From Rhyacophila brunnea (taxonomy: Eukaryota; Arthropoda; Insecta; Trichoptera; Rhyacophilidae): 64,000 nt of DNA. Below are positions 1 through 12,129 of the stretch, piece by piece. Both the position numbers and the translations under genes were made by a program. Where the stretch lies: the NCBI GenBank assembly GCA_022495005.1, contig JAGYXB010000693.1, positions 372,001 through 436,000 of the forward strand, read 5' to 3'. The stretch's first letter is position 1. Every line of letters starts with the position of its first letter. A model generated the notes under the pieces. That model had not been told where the DNA came from. It was given only the letters and a program-made list of their open reading frames with translations, and did not search any database.

Positions 1-174
1 AAAACAAGGGTAACTTATGTAGTTAGCGTTAAACTTTACTGACGATTTAATAAGAAATTAGAAAAGATTGACATAACGTTGTTTGATTATCATGTAGCCG
101 TAAATGTAAAATGACGTTATCTAAAAAAAAAAAACACTTTTTTGTAGATAACGTTGTCTGACTTTAAGCACTCG
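1..174 (+). mobile_element. MITE family E, partial copy cut by the window edge
   Basis: These bases match 46932-47103 almost base for base, with only a handful of substitutions. The full copy there (46727-47103) has imperfect terminal inverted repeats beginning CGAG-GCTTA. Here only the terminus is present, ending in CACTCG at 174; the rest lies before the window. No coding capacity is visible. Superfamily is unassigned. Confidence 0.75.
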
Positions 175-843
175 AATTGTCATCAATATTATGTTACATT
201 CTAACGTTATGTACACGTCACGTGAATAAAGCATATTATTTTTAATGTCACTTATACCTAATGTGACCAGACGTCCCGTTTTCAGGCGGCGTGTCCCGGT
301 ATCCCCGAGCACAGCTTCGGTACGCCAAAATGTCCCGTTTTCGAAAAGAATGAAACTGAAGATCTTGGCATAAAAACAGCAAATGTCACAAAACACTTTT
401 TTTTCAGGAGAGGGTAAAAACATAATATCTTGGTTATCAAAAGAAATTTTATTAATTTGACAATGAGAAATTATAGAGAAACCGTATATGCACTATATGA
501 ATGTAAAAAAAATATTAAATGTATTTCGGTTAAATAGATATTTAAAAAAGAATGAGTGTGACATTTGCTGTTTTTACACAATTTTTGGACATTTGTTGTT
601 TTTATTGCAAAATTGAAAAGATCGAAATGTAAATAGTATGACTAAAACTATAATTTTATTAAATAAAATAAAGAATATATATTTCTGTTATTTTTTTATC
701 ATAATACAACTTTTAATAAGGTTTGGACATATTATTTACCTATTAACAAACGACTTCAATGTTTCTAAAAAATCAAGAATTAAATATTTGAAAAATGTTT
801 TAATCATGTGCGGGTTAATACTGATTAGCTTCATATTATTATT

Positions 844-1055
844 ATTGATTTAATTTAATAAAACACATTTTTTTAGTATCTACTTATTCCACTTTTAATA
901 AATAAATCTGTACCGGTTTCGTCCGCCTCTGTTTTTCTGCCAACTGTTTTCAACAGTTGAAAATGTCCCTATAAGGTGGACGAAACCTATCCAGATTTAT
1001 TTATTAAAAGTGGAACAAGTACTAAAAAAATGTGTTTTAATAAATTAAATCATTA
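844..1055. mobile_element. Foldback MITE, copy 1 (long-arm inverted repeat)
   Basis: Two arms of about 80-90 bases are near-perfect reverse complements. The outer ends read TATTGATTTAATTTAATAAA and, inverted, a matching run from 1055. The arms carry a CTTATTCCACTTTTAATAAA block and a GGTTTCGTCC block. The loop holds CAACTG/CAGTTG. The single strand would form one long hairpin. It shares its ends and its AGTTGAAAATGTCCCT core with the copy at 15336-15630. It lies inside hAT-1, so it inserted later. Confidence 0.75.
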
Positions 1056-2109
1056 ACTCAATGGATTTCTACCATGAATTGATAGTTAACATGAAAAAAG
1101 AAAACCGATGAGCCTCGTCTGACACCTTCACTATCAGCAAATTAAACGTTACATTTATTGGGTTTTGTAAATATTTAGCTAATTTTAAAATATTCTTTTA
1201 TTAAGCTACTTTCAATGGAACTAATCCACCATATGTTGTTTTAAATGCAATCGTGACTTGCATTTGATTTTTATTCACTACATTGAATCAATCCCACAGC
1301 CTAGAGAGAAACTGAAATGTTCGCAAAGCACTTCTCCCTTACTAGCCTGGTCTATTTTGTACATTATAACTAGCCTACAAATTTTTACAGAAAAATGTCA
1401 AAGTTTTAACCTATATTTCATATTAAAAAAATCTTTTTCTCCGGTCTCTTTAGATTTTATAATGAAGGGCCCAGAATTTTCCTTATTGCATCAAACTGAA
1501 TAATAATGAAAGTCACCGTTATTTGGTAAAAACGTTGCATAGTTTTGTTAATTTTTCTCTTTCGAGACGTTTCAGATGTCTTGCTAGGAATATTCATGAT
1601 AAAATATAAAAACAATCATTAGAAAACGTTATAAAAAGCAATAATTAAACGAATCAAGGATAATTTGACAGCTCAGACACTAAATTATATGGAATGTATA
1701 CTAACATTACTAACGCCGCCTGGTGATAAAAGTGTAGAACTACTGGACCTTTGCTGTTTTCACACAAAAATGCCTGGACTATTGCGGTTTTTAGAAAAGT
1801 GGCATATTTTCGAGAGCAGATTTGAGGGACTTATAATTTTTTTTAAAAATGTATCTTTGCACAGTTGTATGTAATCATACACAGGGAATATAGAAATGCA
1901 ATAAAATGAAAATGGAAAAAAGTGGACATTTGATGTTTTTATGCCAAGATCTTCCTTGTGACCAAGATACAGAAATATTTGATGAGTATTCACTTTTGTC
2001 TAATTATATTACACCGGAAAAGTGTCTGAATGGAACACTGGGAATGTTTCAACCGAAAGTCGTTCAAACACCTTCGCGCCAATAATTTGGATCACAAAAA
2101 TTTTCGTAT

Positions 2110-2325
2110 AATTATTATTGAATATATTAAATGTCTGCCCGGCACTAATGCACCGGTAGAAAGAGTTTTCTCTCTTATGAATAAGTTATAGACGAGTAAA
2201 AAACACAGTTGAAAGAAGATGTCCTTAAAACAATGTTAATTATAAAAATAAATTCGAAAAAATCCTGCCAAGAATTTCATTCGTTTTTGAAGTCAACACC
2301 AGATATACTAAATTAGTTCTACGGG
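2110..2325 (+). pseudogene. hAT transposase C-terminal remnant (dimerisation domain)
   Basis: Reading from 2110 gives a LPGTNAPVERVFSLMNKL-like segment whose ERVFS block is the conserved hAT C-terminal signature carrying the third acidic catalytic residue. A stop follows, and after a frame change the reading resumes as a basic, Lys-rich tail ending SFLKSTPDILN. The catalytic D residues and the BED-type zinc finger expected upstream are not recognisable. No function remains. Confidence 0.7.
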
Positions 2326-3815
2326 AAAATATAACATCAGATAAATTTTCATGTTTTCATACCTGTTATCATGGTTTGGTTTATGTGGGGGTAAGGAATA
2401 GATATGGGACTGGGAGGTGGGTAGGATTGTATGGATAGGAAGGGAATTGGAAGGGAAGTATGTAGGCAGGTGCGCCTGGGTATGGTGCGTGGAGATGGGA
2501 TAGGATAGGGATAGCATGAGACTCGGGGAAAGATGCAGAGTTGTAGATAGATTGACTTTACCTCTTTGACCCCAGCTACCCGTCCGGTTACTATACTCAT
2601 TCGTGTGATGTTCCTAGATTAATGAAAGACATAATAAATAAGGAATTAAAATGATGATCTCGGTTTGAGCGCCACTCTATGATGATGCATAGAGACAATA
2701 GTGATAAGGATAATTAAATAAAAAGCAAGTAGAGAAATTTCAACAAATGTATAATTAATGAATGAGTTTACCTTGCGGGCGACATTGTATAAAATTGTAT
2801 AATTATTTATCAAATGAATTCGAGCGCCTAACGCGATATAATATTCAGACATAGGTAGAATTAAAATCAAAAGCTAGTTCGAATCAAAGGCTAGTTTGGT
2901 GGACCGTAACATAAAAGGACAAAAATCAATACCAAATATAAAAAAATATGCTCTTCAGTTTCCATCGCGGTCCTTGAACGTGCCGGGTCCATGGGGGTAC
3001 CTTCGATCCTCTGGCATGTTGGGGACGTTCTTCAGTGGGCCTTCATCAACGTCTCCAAAACGTCAGGACATCAAGGCCATGTGCCCCGGTTCCCGGGACT
3101 TGGAACTCGAGAAACACGTCTGCTTCGCTTGAAGGCTAAAAACTGAGAGACTCCTTGCCGCTCGCCTTTCTGTTCTCAAGCCGCTTTTATGTATTTAGCG
3201 CCGGAAATAGTTCGACGAACTGCGTACGAACTATCCGGCCTGCTCCTGTCCATTTTTTGCGTAGTGTTGTCAACATAAAAATAGTGTGTCATGAAAATAA
3301 CATGACACTGTGTGTACTTTTCATTAATAAATTAAATAATATGTACTACCTACTAAAAAAATATGTAAGAGCTCAAGCGTTGTATGCGCCTACTCAAACA
3401 TACCTACCGATAATCTTCAAATAAATAAATAAAATAGGTAACCTTATATGACACGAAAAAACATTACTAGGTATCTTGTCAATTGTAAGTGGTGTGAAAC
3501 ATACCTACCTTTTTTTAGGTGTCCCGGTTTGGGGGAAAAAATAAATGGTCACGTTACTTGTACCCACAGAACAGATAATAATGAGTTCCCTGCTTGTACC
3601 CCATGGGTCTTTGGCCCCTTAATTATTATCCTCCATTATTTTTCAACATAGCATAATATTGTGATAGTATGTTCAAACGCATTCTAAAATGTTCGATATT
3701 TATTTTGCTTCCAAATTTGAAATTTTGAAATAACATCGAAATAATAATATTGATTCCCTGTCCCTATGTTTTTCTTCGGTTGATTTGATGGTCTATTAAG
3801 CAGGGGGCAATATTA

Positions 3816-3912
3816 TTTTTAAAAAAATTACAAGATAAGAACGTTCTATATTATACAACGTTTTTAAATTTTCTGTTGAATCATATAAACTTGACTTGAC
3901 TAGCTTAAACGA
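3816..3912 (+). repeat. Repeat C fragment
   Basis: A stretch from ATTACAAGAT through TTCTGTTGAATCATATAAAC to the CTAGCTTAAACGA block matches the left part of the repeat C copies at 7637, 12822 and 21346. The remainder is missing. The surrounding 3565-4130 holds nothing else recognised. Confidence 0.7.
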
Positions 3913-4130
3913 GCAAAATTTTCCATTTAAAGCACTGGCACTATATTGTTCCACTGTGTAGTTACACTATAATTATCTTTACCAGTATAATATCATGAGT
4001 GAGAACGTCTTGGGTCTTGTGGTCTATTGAGGTGTTCGATATAATAAATTATTTTGTCAAAGACACTAGAAAACAACGTCATAAACAAAAAAAATAAACT
4101 TATAAAATCTACGAACAGATTCATCTATCT

Positions 4131-4852
4131 CAGGGGTAGTCAACCTGGTCCCTACCGCCCACAAGTGGGTGTTCCAGCTTTCATGGTGGGTGATACGGGT
4201 TTTAAAAAAAAATTCAGACAATGTGATATTCAGTTTATTGATACCGTTCCCTACCACATATCTTGTGGATACAGGCTTTAGTGCTGTTAATCATATTATG
4301 ACTAAAAAAGAAACCGCCTGAATATTTCTAAAACAGGAGACCTTCGCGTGTTCCTCACAAAAATTGGGCCAAATATCCAGTATTTAGCTTCGCAGCATCC
4401 GCCTCAGGGATGTCATTAATAATTTAATTGATTAAATGTAATTTCATAAGACTACATGCTTATATGTATGCAAGGTAGAAATAAAAAGATAGATTTAACT
4501 ACAGTAAGTTGTTAAATAAAGATTTATTTGGCCAAACTTAGCGAAAGTCTGACATAAAGTGGTACTGTTCGGTTATACGGAATACAGCGGAAAACACATT
4601 TTGAAAATACCCGATATAATGGATTATTTGTTAGTTTGGGTTAGTTTAGGTTAGGTTAGGTTAGGTTGGGTTTGGTTAGGTTTACCTAATAAATAATCCA
4701 GTTTAAAACGTGTTATGTTTTATAAAGTAAAGTTACTTTCCAACTGTCTTTCTAAATCAACATTACTGTGGAACCGGTGGGCGGTTAGAAAATTTTACTA
4801 CTAACAGAGATACAAAAGTAGGCGGTAAGTATAAAAAGGTTGACTACCCCTG
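4131..4852. mobile_element. Non-autonomous hAT-like element
   Basis: The left end CAGGGGTAGTCAACCTGGTC is mirrored at the right end by AGGTTGACTACCCCTG, a 16-base inverted repeat with the YARNG form of hAT. The candidate 8-bp duplications (atctatct, atttattg) agree at only 5 of 8, so the insertion is old or the flanks have changed. A second CCCACTTGTG/CCGGTGGGCGG block lies inside each end. A Tigger-related segment with TTAGG words occupies about 4530-4710. Confidence 0.6.
4530..4712. repeat. Tigger-related segment with short TTAGG array
   Basis: The words GATATAATGGATTATT and AATAAATAATCCAG are shared with 8515, 10295 and 21140, where they belong to a Tigger-associated repeat. Between them lie about seven GGTTAG-type units. 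TTAGG is the ancestral insect telomere unit, but the array is short, interrupted and embedded in a transposon, so it is not a telomere. Confidence 0.5.
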
Positions 4853-4977
4853 ATTTATTGGTACTATATTTTATCATAATTTTATTATTAGTATGTGGTT
4901 GAGCTTTTTAAGTGGACTGTAATTATTTTAAGGGATGATGAAGAGGTCTGATCTAGGGTCGGAGGCGATGGAACAGA

Positions 4978-5160
4978 ATGCCAGACACTGACCTTTGTAT
5001 GATGGCTCCGTGGTCTGGTTTCAACTTTCGCTCGCGCGGTGTTGTTGTTTTGGGTCACCCGGTTCGTACACTCACGCACTTTGTGACACAGTTTTATGGA
5101 TTATATGTGAGAGTGTATGAATGATGATGATAGATTATGAATGACTCTGTAAGTCAATCA
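4978..5160. repeat. Dispersed repeat shared with 16686-16900
   Basis: CCAGACACTGAC, followed by a GC-richer run ending in a GTACACTCACGCAC-like block, recurs diverged at 16688 with the same order of blocks. No ends or coding potential are visible. The rest of 4853-5915 holds nothing recognised. Confidence 0.4.
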
Positions 5161-5915
5161 TTTAAGCGACGGAAAGCTATTAGAAACCCGCTCGCGTCCG
5201 CTATCGAGATGCCACACTGAATGTTCTTTGTAACACCGTCTCTCATGATCCGTAATTGCTTATTGATTGTCTGTTGACAATAACACTGGGGATTAGGAGG
5301 TGGGTGAGGAGATAAGAAGTGAACTGGGAATATAAATGGCCCAACCAGTATGGTATTTATTAGACTAAAAACATACCACGAAAATACTCATACTTATTTC
5401 AATCTCTCCCGAGAGCATCATAGTACCGTATAATAATATTATAGAACAATTATATAGGTAATTTACGTTATGCAGACTTAATTCCCTTCATTATGGTAGG
5501 GTTGCCAACCGTGTTATTTTAAGAGAAGATAAATGTACTCTTTTTGAGGTGGTTAAACATTGCACCTGCCCACCATAACTTTTAATTAACTTCATAATCA
5601 ATGGTACGTAATTTTAATGACGTGACAAAATAATTTTCATCCTACCTTTTAAAAGTAGATACAATGTTCACTCTTTTTTACTGTAGTAGTAAAACAGTGT
5701 ATATTATTTTTTACGTTTATTATAGGAGATAGGCATAGAAATTTAAAGCTCTAAACATATTTTAATCAATCAAATCCTATCTAAATACATAAAAAAAATA
5801 TTTCAAAGACCAATAATTCAGTAACAATTTAGAAAAAAAAAATACTAAAACAATAGTTCGTTCTACGAGCTTTTTTATTATTTCATGTATTTTCTTGGGT
5901 CTCTCATACGGTTTT

Positions 5916-6172
5916 TTCAATAATTGTGTCGCTAGATTTCAAAATCAGCCAAGTCCATAATAGAAAAACAGCTTTTTGTTTTCTCAAATACAGTCACAAG
6001 GGTGAAAGTTTATATTATATCGACGATAGAATATTTAAAATGCATAAATTCCACATTTTGATAATGCAGAAATGTTAAAAAGCAGTAGTTCTTCAGCAAT
6101 TCACAAAAAAGTAAAAAAAATACCTAAAGGTGGACTTGGCTGACTTTGAAATGTAGCGACACAATTATTGAA
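5916..6172. repeat. MITE-like element with 42-base inverted arms
   Basis: The arms 5916-5957 and 6131-6172 are reverse complements with about two mismatches, starting TTCAATAATTGTGTCGCTA. About 173 bases separate them, with no coding potential. The sharp end of pairing at TTCAATAATTG suggests these are element ends, but no clear target duplication was seen. Confidence 0.65.
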
Positions 6173-6644
6173 GATATTTTTAATGTTTTAAAAATGCATT
6201 TTATTTGATTACTAATGAATAATTTAGGGGTATATTTTCAACGTGAACTATTCCTCTACTTGACAAAAATGAGTTATGAATGCCAAAATTTAAAGGAGAA
6301 ATTTTTGAACAATCATTTTTTGTATATAAAAACCTAATTGCATTAAATCCAGTAGAAAATCAGCTACAAAATCGGTGTTAGTTACAAAAGAAATTTATTC
6401 CAGGAGTGTCAAAAACAATTTTCATTTATTCCAAATCGACCAATAGGAAGAGTGCGTTTACAATGGCGGCTTTCAGTTTATCAGTAAACACGGCACGATA
6501 TTACTCTCCAAATTTTATATAAAACAACATTGTTACAAGCTTAGTGCGTCAGACGGATTTGTCATCTTCTTCAAAATATTTTTTTAATTCTTCTAATTTT
6601 GCGTCTTCATATTAAATTGACTCTTTTTAAAATAACAAAAAATT

Positions 6645-6742
6645 TGCCTTTTGGTGAGTGTACACAGTGCCTGAAGATGCCAAAAGGCTAAACCCGGGTT
6701 TCAAGTAACGACTCAGATGGAATAGTACAAAACTTAAATCCA
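6645..6742 (+). repeat. Hammerhead-like motif in a dispersed repeat, copy 1
   Basis: About 98 bases from TTTGCCTTTTGGTGAGTG to AAACTTAAATCCATTAG are shared with 19663-19770. Inside are CTGAAGA (6671-6677), a GCC/GGC stem with an AAAA loop, TAAAC in place of GAAAC, a CCGG loop and GT. This is the order of a minimal type-I hammerhead core. Here the second box is mutated (G to T), so this copy should be inactive. Penelope-like retroelements and retrozymes are the known carriers of such motifs in animals; assignment is inference. Confidence 0.45.
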
Positions 6743-7636
6743 TTAGAATTTATATAATAATTTTCAGTTATACTGTAACCATTATTTGATGCTAAATTAA
6801 AAATATATTACTTAATATAAAACTTACGGAAGCCGTAAGCGACGTTGCCATTTTAGTGATTGTTATCTACGCATATTATTATGCATAATTAGTTAGCTTT
6901 ACATACCGTTGGCGTTCTTAGGCCGTGTCTACACTGACAATAAGTTGCAATAAGTGGCAATAAGTGGCGATCGAATTTCACGATAATTATCAAAATCTGT
7001 TTGACCAAAAATTATTTAAATCGAAATTTAATGATGTTACCAGCAACTTGTTGCCAATGTGGACACGGCTTTAGATTTACGTCTAAATTAATGGGTAACT
7101 ACAATTTTATTTAATAAATTAGGTACCTAAGAAGATGCATAATCAAACGGTAAGTCTTGGTACAACGATATATGAGTTTATGCAATAAAATATAACCAAC
7201 ATAATTATTACCTTATATTTTATTAAATTTTAATTACCTATAGGTCACTTTTTTAACATTGGCTGGCGAAACTAGAGCTGATACCTGTGTTGGTAGTGAT
7301 GGCAACCCTAATAATTTAATGGCATATAAAATCTTATGTAGGTATACGTGACGATAAGACAAGAGAATTATTATTATTTATGGCATCATTAGCAATATGC
7401 TTGCTAATGATGCTAATAGATGGCTCTGACTTCCTAATCTCGCAGTATTTAATTAATTACCATTACGTCAGCATTCGTATCTCCAAAATGATATTATCTA
7501 TTAAATTGAATCTAATATTGAGATATTAATACATTTTCCGAGTATAAAATTTCACATCCTTATAAAGTCTATCGCTATTTTCAGTACGTAACAAAATATT
7601 AATTTAAGGCCTTCACAACGTGACATTATTATTTAA
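6743..7636. other. No gene or recognised element
   Basis: AT-rich DNA. A GTAGTGATGGCAACCCTA block near 7300 looks like the inverse of AGGGTTGCCAACC near 5505, but flanks and arms do not support one element. Nothing else is supported. Confidence 0.4.
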
Positions 7637-8106
7637 ATAATTACAAGAAAAAAAGAACTTTTTAAATACCACGTTTTTAAATTATCTGTTGAATCATATA
7701 AAGTAAACTTGACAATTATGTATTAATAAAAACTTTTTATTGTACTTGATAGAAATACTGAATAAATATAAAATACTGAAATGTCATTTTGAAATTTCAT
7801 ATTGATTTCCATAATAACGCACGTATATATTATTAATAATTTAGTTGCTCGAACCCCCTTAGCAAACAACAACAATAATTTTCCATACAAAACAGAATTA
7901 ACTGAAAATGATTTCAATTTTGCTTAAAGATAGTCAAAAGTATTAAAAGAATGCATTTTTGTCGTGTTCTGATACATTCTAAAACTTTCAAATATCTAGC
8001 TAGTCGGGAAGTAGGTTAAAAATCGTGGATAAACAAGAAAAAATTTGTAATGCACAAGAAAAAATCTGTACCGGACAAACATGAATACGAGCTAATAAAA
8101 ACGTGG
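7637..8106 (+). repeat. Repeat C, copy 1
   Basis: This is a full-length-looking copy of a repeat of roughly 410-470 bases found five or more times here. Landmarks in order are AATAATTACAAGA, TTCTGTTGAATCATATAAA, TAACGCACGTATATATTA, AACAGAATTAACTGAAAATGA, a CTAGCTAGTCGGGAAG block, and the end TAATAAAAACGTGGTA. Both inner ACCACGTTTTTA and the terminal TAAAAACGTGGT carry the same variant (other copies have ACAACG), as expected of interacting terminal sequences. No ORF is conserved among copies. Confidence 0.7.
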
Positions 8107-8900
8107 TAAGAAATAAACAAGTAAGATAGAAATTTAAAAACAAAATACACAGCGCACCACTAATATTGTCGGCGTCTCTAGGAAGCGCATTGGCCAGCCG
8201 CGTAGCTGTCACTTTTGGTGCCTGATACCAGAAACAGATTTGATCTGGTCATGACAACCACGCCTTTAATTTACAGGAGCATGTAAATTCATTTTTTTAG
8301 AACATCTAGATTCTCGTGTCCGGAAACTTGTACATTATGCAGTTCGCCGTACTACATTTCACCGTGAAATGTTCTATCGGAAATATATGGCCGTACATTA
8401 AAGACCATTCAACCTCTTTGGGTCGTATAATACTGAAATAAAATTCATGTCTAAATAAAACTTGGTTATTGTCGGTTTACACTTTACTGGAAGCCAGCAG
8501 CAAACAATTTTTTAAAATAGCCGATATACTGGTTTATTAATTTTGTTAGGTTAGGTTAGCTTTTCATTCTTGAATTCATGAATTTTGCCAAAACCAGCTA
8601 TGAAAATTGAATTCATGTTCATATTGAATCTAATAACATTGGAGACCGTATAGTATACGGTCATCTCTTTCCAATAGGAAGCTCCCGGCGATCTGTGCCA
8701 CAGTGAAATGTTTTACGTACAATTTACAAGTAACCCTAGTCTCTTGATTATAAAACATACCACGTGAGAGTAGAGAAACGCTTTTTGGGCAGAAGTGACA
8801 TACGAGCTTTGAAACAGTTGAAAGCTTTGCCTTGAAGAAAGCTTTAACGCCTTGTGTTATTTCATTATATCCGCAACTTATCTTATTAAAAGGCCATGTT
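8107..8900 (-). mobile_element. Jockey-type LINE (Y) 3' fragment split by a Tigger-related insert
   Basis: Bases 8130-8322 and 8749-8900 match successive parts of the LINE Y copy at 20003-20270 (landmarks GGTGCCTG, GGTCATG, ACCACGTGAGAG, GCAGAAGTGAC). Between them lies a block of about 425 bases. Its ends ACTTGTACATT and AATTTACAAGT are inverted, and its middle (8515-8705) matches the Tigger-associated repeat at 10290-10500. The LINE reading frame is destroyed. Confidence 0.6.
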
Positions 8901-10119
8901 CATATTGTTCATAGTATTATGATAGTACAATTACGCATACAAACAAAATGTGGCCACGTATTTCTGAACAATCGGTACTGAGATGGCTGAACTATACAAT
9001 GGAAGTTTTATGAATCTTCGCCTGCAGCAACTGAAAAGCATTAGAGATTGGTCATCCAGGATGGAACAACTTTTTGAAGGACACGTTATATTGAGTTGGC
9101 TTAAGTTTAGTTGTAGGTGTTTTATGTTTTTATCCGAAATGAATTAGCTGTTAAGTTGTAGCACACTTAGTAATGAGCCATTACTTAGAAAGGTCACAAG
9201 GACGTTAGCCATCGACGACATTCAGGTAAAGAGAAATCTAACGATGAATGATGGAGAGTAATGATTATATTTGTCGTCACTTGATATGGAGCAGATCAGT
9301 CAATGACTTCGGGTCTTCTCAGCATTATTTTGATAGTGTAAGAATTATCAAGACATTTAAACTATCACAAATCATTCTATTCCACCGAGCTCGGACCTCG
9401 GAACAGTATAATAAGTATTGTAACATAACGCTCTTGTAACATACTCTTGCACCGACTGTTTTCGCTGCAAATAAAACTCGCTCCTCCATCCATCGGAGCA
9501 ACCACCAAACATCGACTTCTCATCTCTCCTCCTGACGACTCTCCATCTATACCTCCTGGTCATCCCCAATCACTGCAATCTCGCCTCTTAACAATGAGAC
9601 ACGCAAAAGCAGTAATAACAATTATCTACTATAGGGCATACAGATGGTGAATAGGTAGTTGATGATGAATATCCTTGTTCCGAAATATCCCATACTGGAC
9701 TGAATTTAGAGAATAACCAAGTACAGAGACGCCTTCGCCAACTTTACTAACATCGAGGAGGCCTGATATGCAATTCGCTTGTAACTTACAAACAATCAAA
9801 CTTGTAGTAATACTAAAACATACATCTTACTATTTTACAACTTTGACATTTCATTCAAACATTTTTTACGTATTCTGAGATCGCTTTCATTCATTTCTCC
9901 GTAAAAAATAACACATTCTTTTGCGCATAAAAGTGTTATGAAACAACAGGATATAAATGAAATCCTCTACACTTTCACAGAGGTGTATTATAGACCAAAG
10001 TATAATAGCATTTAATAAGATACGTTTGTCATCAATTATTAATCTTACATATTCTCACGTTTTACATTAAAATGTAAATAATTAATGTTATATAAGCTAA
10101 TATTATCCTCCTATTTTAA
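8901..10119. other. No gene recognised
   Basis: A GC-richer stretch at 9447-9650 is open in two directions for 60-odd codons but has no recognisable domain, splice context or repeat partner. The remainder is AT-rich and featureless. Confidence 0.4.
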
Positions 10120-10834
10120 CAGCGCTCGAAATAGAAAAGTTTATGAACCGGAGCACTCGATAATTTTCCGAAAATATTAGCGTGCGAGTTTTTTTTGTTA
10201 TACACTTACCTATTTACCTTAAATAGACAATTGCAATAACAATTCAAGACAATTGATATTCACTAATATTAATCCCATTTGCTGCGGATTTTGAAAATAG
10301 CCGATATATTGGATTATTTATTGGTTAGGTTAGGTTTTTAATCTTGGTTTCATGAATTTTGCCAAAATCAGCTATGAAAATTGGATTAATGTTCGTATTG
10401 AATCTAATAAAATTGGAGACCGTATAGGCGTACAGTATAGGTACGGTCATCTCTTTCTGATAAGAAAGCTCACGGAAAACTGTGCCACGGATATTTTTGA
10501 ATGGCTTAGGATTCCTGGCTTTCCCTATGACCAAAAGCTTAATTTTGTGTGTCCCGGTTGCATTGGAGCACGGCATAATTGTGATGCGGTCCTTGGCCAC
10601 TTTCCTCCCTGGTACATTACTATCTTTGCGACGAACGTACATTTTACTAAGGAGAGGTTTCCAAAATAAACCCGTCTCATCTGCGTTGTATACTTGTACG
10701 CGGCGGACTACTGAATTTGACAATTGAACACCAGCGAATTATAGAGCGTGATTTTATGCTTTCAACTAGTGAAAATAACGGCAGATTATAGTAGTTATCG
10801 GATAATCGAGCGGCGGATTACTGAGAGTGTACTG
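10120..10834 (-). mobile_element. Tigger/pogo element with DDE transposase fragment
   Basis: The - strand is open for 132 codons at 10325-10723. It begins near VYNADETGLFWKPL and continues with a KDRITIMPCSNATGTHK-like block and KLLVIGKARNPKPFKN. This is the start of the DDE_1 domain of Tigger/jerky transposases, and the D of NADETG is the first catalytic Asp. The later catalytic residues and the N-terminal HTH are missing. The right end ...GAGAGTGTACTG followed by TA fits a Tigger inverted repeat (CAGTACACTCTC) with a TA duplication. The left end CAGCGCTCGAA is poorly preserved, so that boundary is tentative. Confidence 0.65.
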
Positions 10835-12129
10835 TATTTCACGCCAAAACTATGTTTCATAAATACATTGTATACATAATGTGGTATATTTATAGTAAAT
10901 GTGATTTTATTTCTGGGAGTGCTTATGTGGTTTCTTCTACACCTTGCCGCCATAATATGAGTGAGTGAATAAACTAAAGTGGTATTTTCCCTGGGTTATT
11001 TATCACCCGAATCCGCCCCTATTTCGACCAAGTCGTGGGGCTCAAGCCGCTACCGTAATACTTGAGGCCCGCTATTAGCTTTATTACCGTTATGACTGCC
11101 AAATTACCGGCCGTATAAGCTTAAGGACCGAGCGGGACTTTTTATGGCGCGGCCTTATGTGTTTACGGCGCAATTGTCTGATTGTTATGGGGTCATAGAG
11201 AATGGAGGAGAGACGCCATGAGTACACCGTAGAGTAGACTATTGTCGTTGAAGACGCGGGAAAACTTTAACAATAGACAATATAACAGTTGTGTAAAGTA
11301 TTGTCTATCGTAAATAAATTTATCATTTATCATAAAACCTTAAACTGAATTTGCTAATTAAACTAAAATTAATTAGACCATGAAGTAATATTTTCTCATA
11401 TAAGTAAGTACCTACCTACATTATTTTATTAATTAAAATATAACACAATATTCACTTATTTAATATTAATTAAGTAATTATAAATATTATACTGTAGTAG
11501 TGGGTACTTACTCTACTTAATTTAATAATACTCAGGACCGGTTTCGTCTTTTTCAAAGGGAGATCGTCAACTAGTACAAAATATACAATAATCATTAAAA
11601 TATTAATATACATTTTTTACTAAGTACCTAAATACGATTTACTATTAAATTATTTCTTTTATTTCAACCAATGACATTCATATGGACGAAGCATCTCGTA
11701 ACAAAAATGACACTCACTTTTTTGTCGGGTCTGCCGAATGGCATAATCTGTTCTAACGCCATTACAATAATGGTGATATTGCTATAAATTCCCGATACTT
11801 TCTGCCGAATGGTATAATTCATATTTTAATATCAATATCGCTCGCTCAAATGAACATTGACACTAAAAACACTGTTCTAACGCCATTACAATAAAGGTGA
11901 TATTGATATAAATTCCCGATGCGTGATATCGCATAATGGAAATTGCGAAATTTTGTCACGTGACGTCTACCTATACATGTGCGAATGTCGCTATGCACAA
12001 ATTTACTTGCTAGCTACTGTACTGAGTGCGTTGCCATTAATAATGTCATTGATTTCAACGAATAATTCATAAGATTTGGGAATGTAACATTCTTTATATT
12101 GAACACACAATTTGAAAACACCGACCAGA
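10835..12129. other. No gene; GC-rich block and direct repeat
   Basis: About 10980-11200 is GC-richer than its surroundings but matches nothing else in the window. At 11500-11600 a GGACCGGTTTCGTC word recalls the foldback family at 844 and 15336. A direct repeat of about 49 bases (11748-11796 and 11869-11917, starting CTGTTCTAACGCCATTACAA) has a 121-base period. Confidence 0.5.

Larger units (their letters stand above)
259..3556 (+). mobile_element. Decayed hAT transposon (hAT-1)
   Basis: The left end reads TAATGTGACCAGACGTCCCG and the right end, read inverted, TAACGTGACCA, so the first 11 bases agree at 10. Both fit the hAT terminal rule YARNG. They are flanked by an 8-bp target duplication agreeing at 7 of 8 (cttatacc 251-258, cttgtacc 3557-3564). 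The + strand at about 2110-2320 carries a broken transposase C-terminus, with a segment like LPGTNAPVERVFSLMNKL, a stop and frame change, then a tail like SCQEFHSFLKSTPDILN. This is the hAT dimerisation region. The N-terminal half is unreadable. A purine-rich tract (2380-2530) and a GC-richer stretch (2960-3190) of unknown origin lie inside, and a foldback element sits at 844-1055. The element is dead and old; the full extent is an inference from ends plus duplication. Confidence 0.65.

Noticed and set aside
638..853. Small membrane protein (71 codons, hydrophobic)
   Set aside because: Hydrophobicity follows from AT-rich DNA (many I, L, F, Y), there is no homology or context, and it runs into a MITE arm.
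2380..2530. Coding region on the - strand (two overlapping open frames)
   Set aside because: Purine-rich low-complexity tract gives Pro/Ser/His/Ile-rich translations in several frames; no conserved content.
4636..4686. Telomere array (TTAGG units)
   Set aside because: Few, irregular units inside a Tigger-related repeat that recurs elsewhere; no terminal or long tandem structure.
5505..7310. One large hAT with AGGGTTGCCA ends
   Set aside because: Only about 10 terminal bases match and the 8-bp flanks disagree; kept only as a note.
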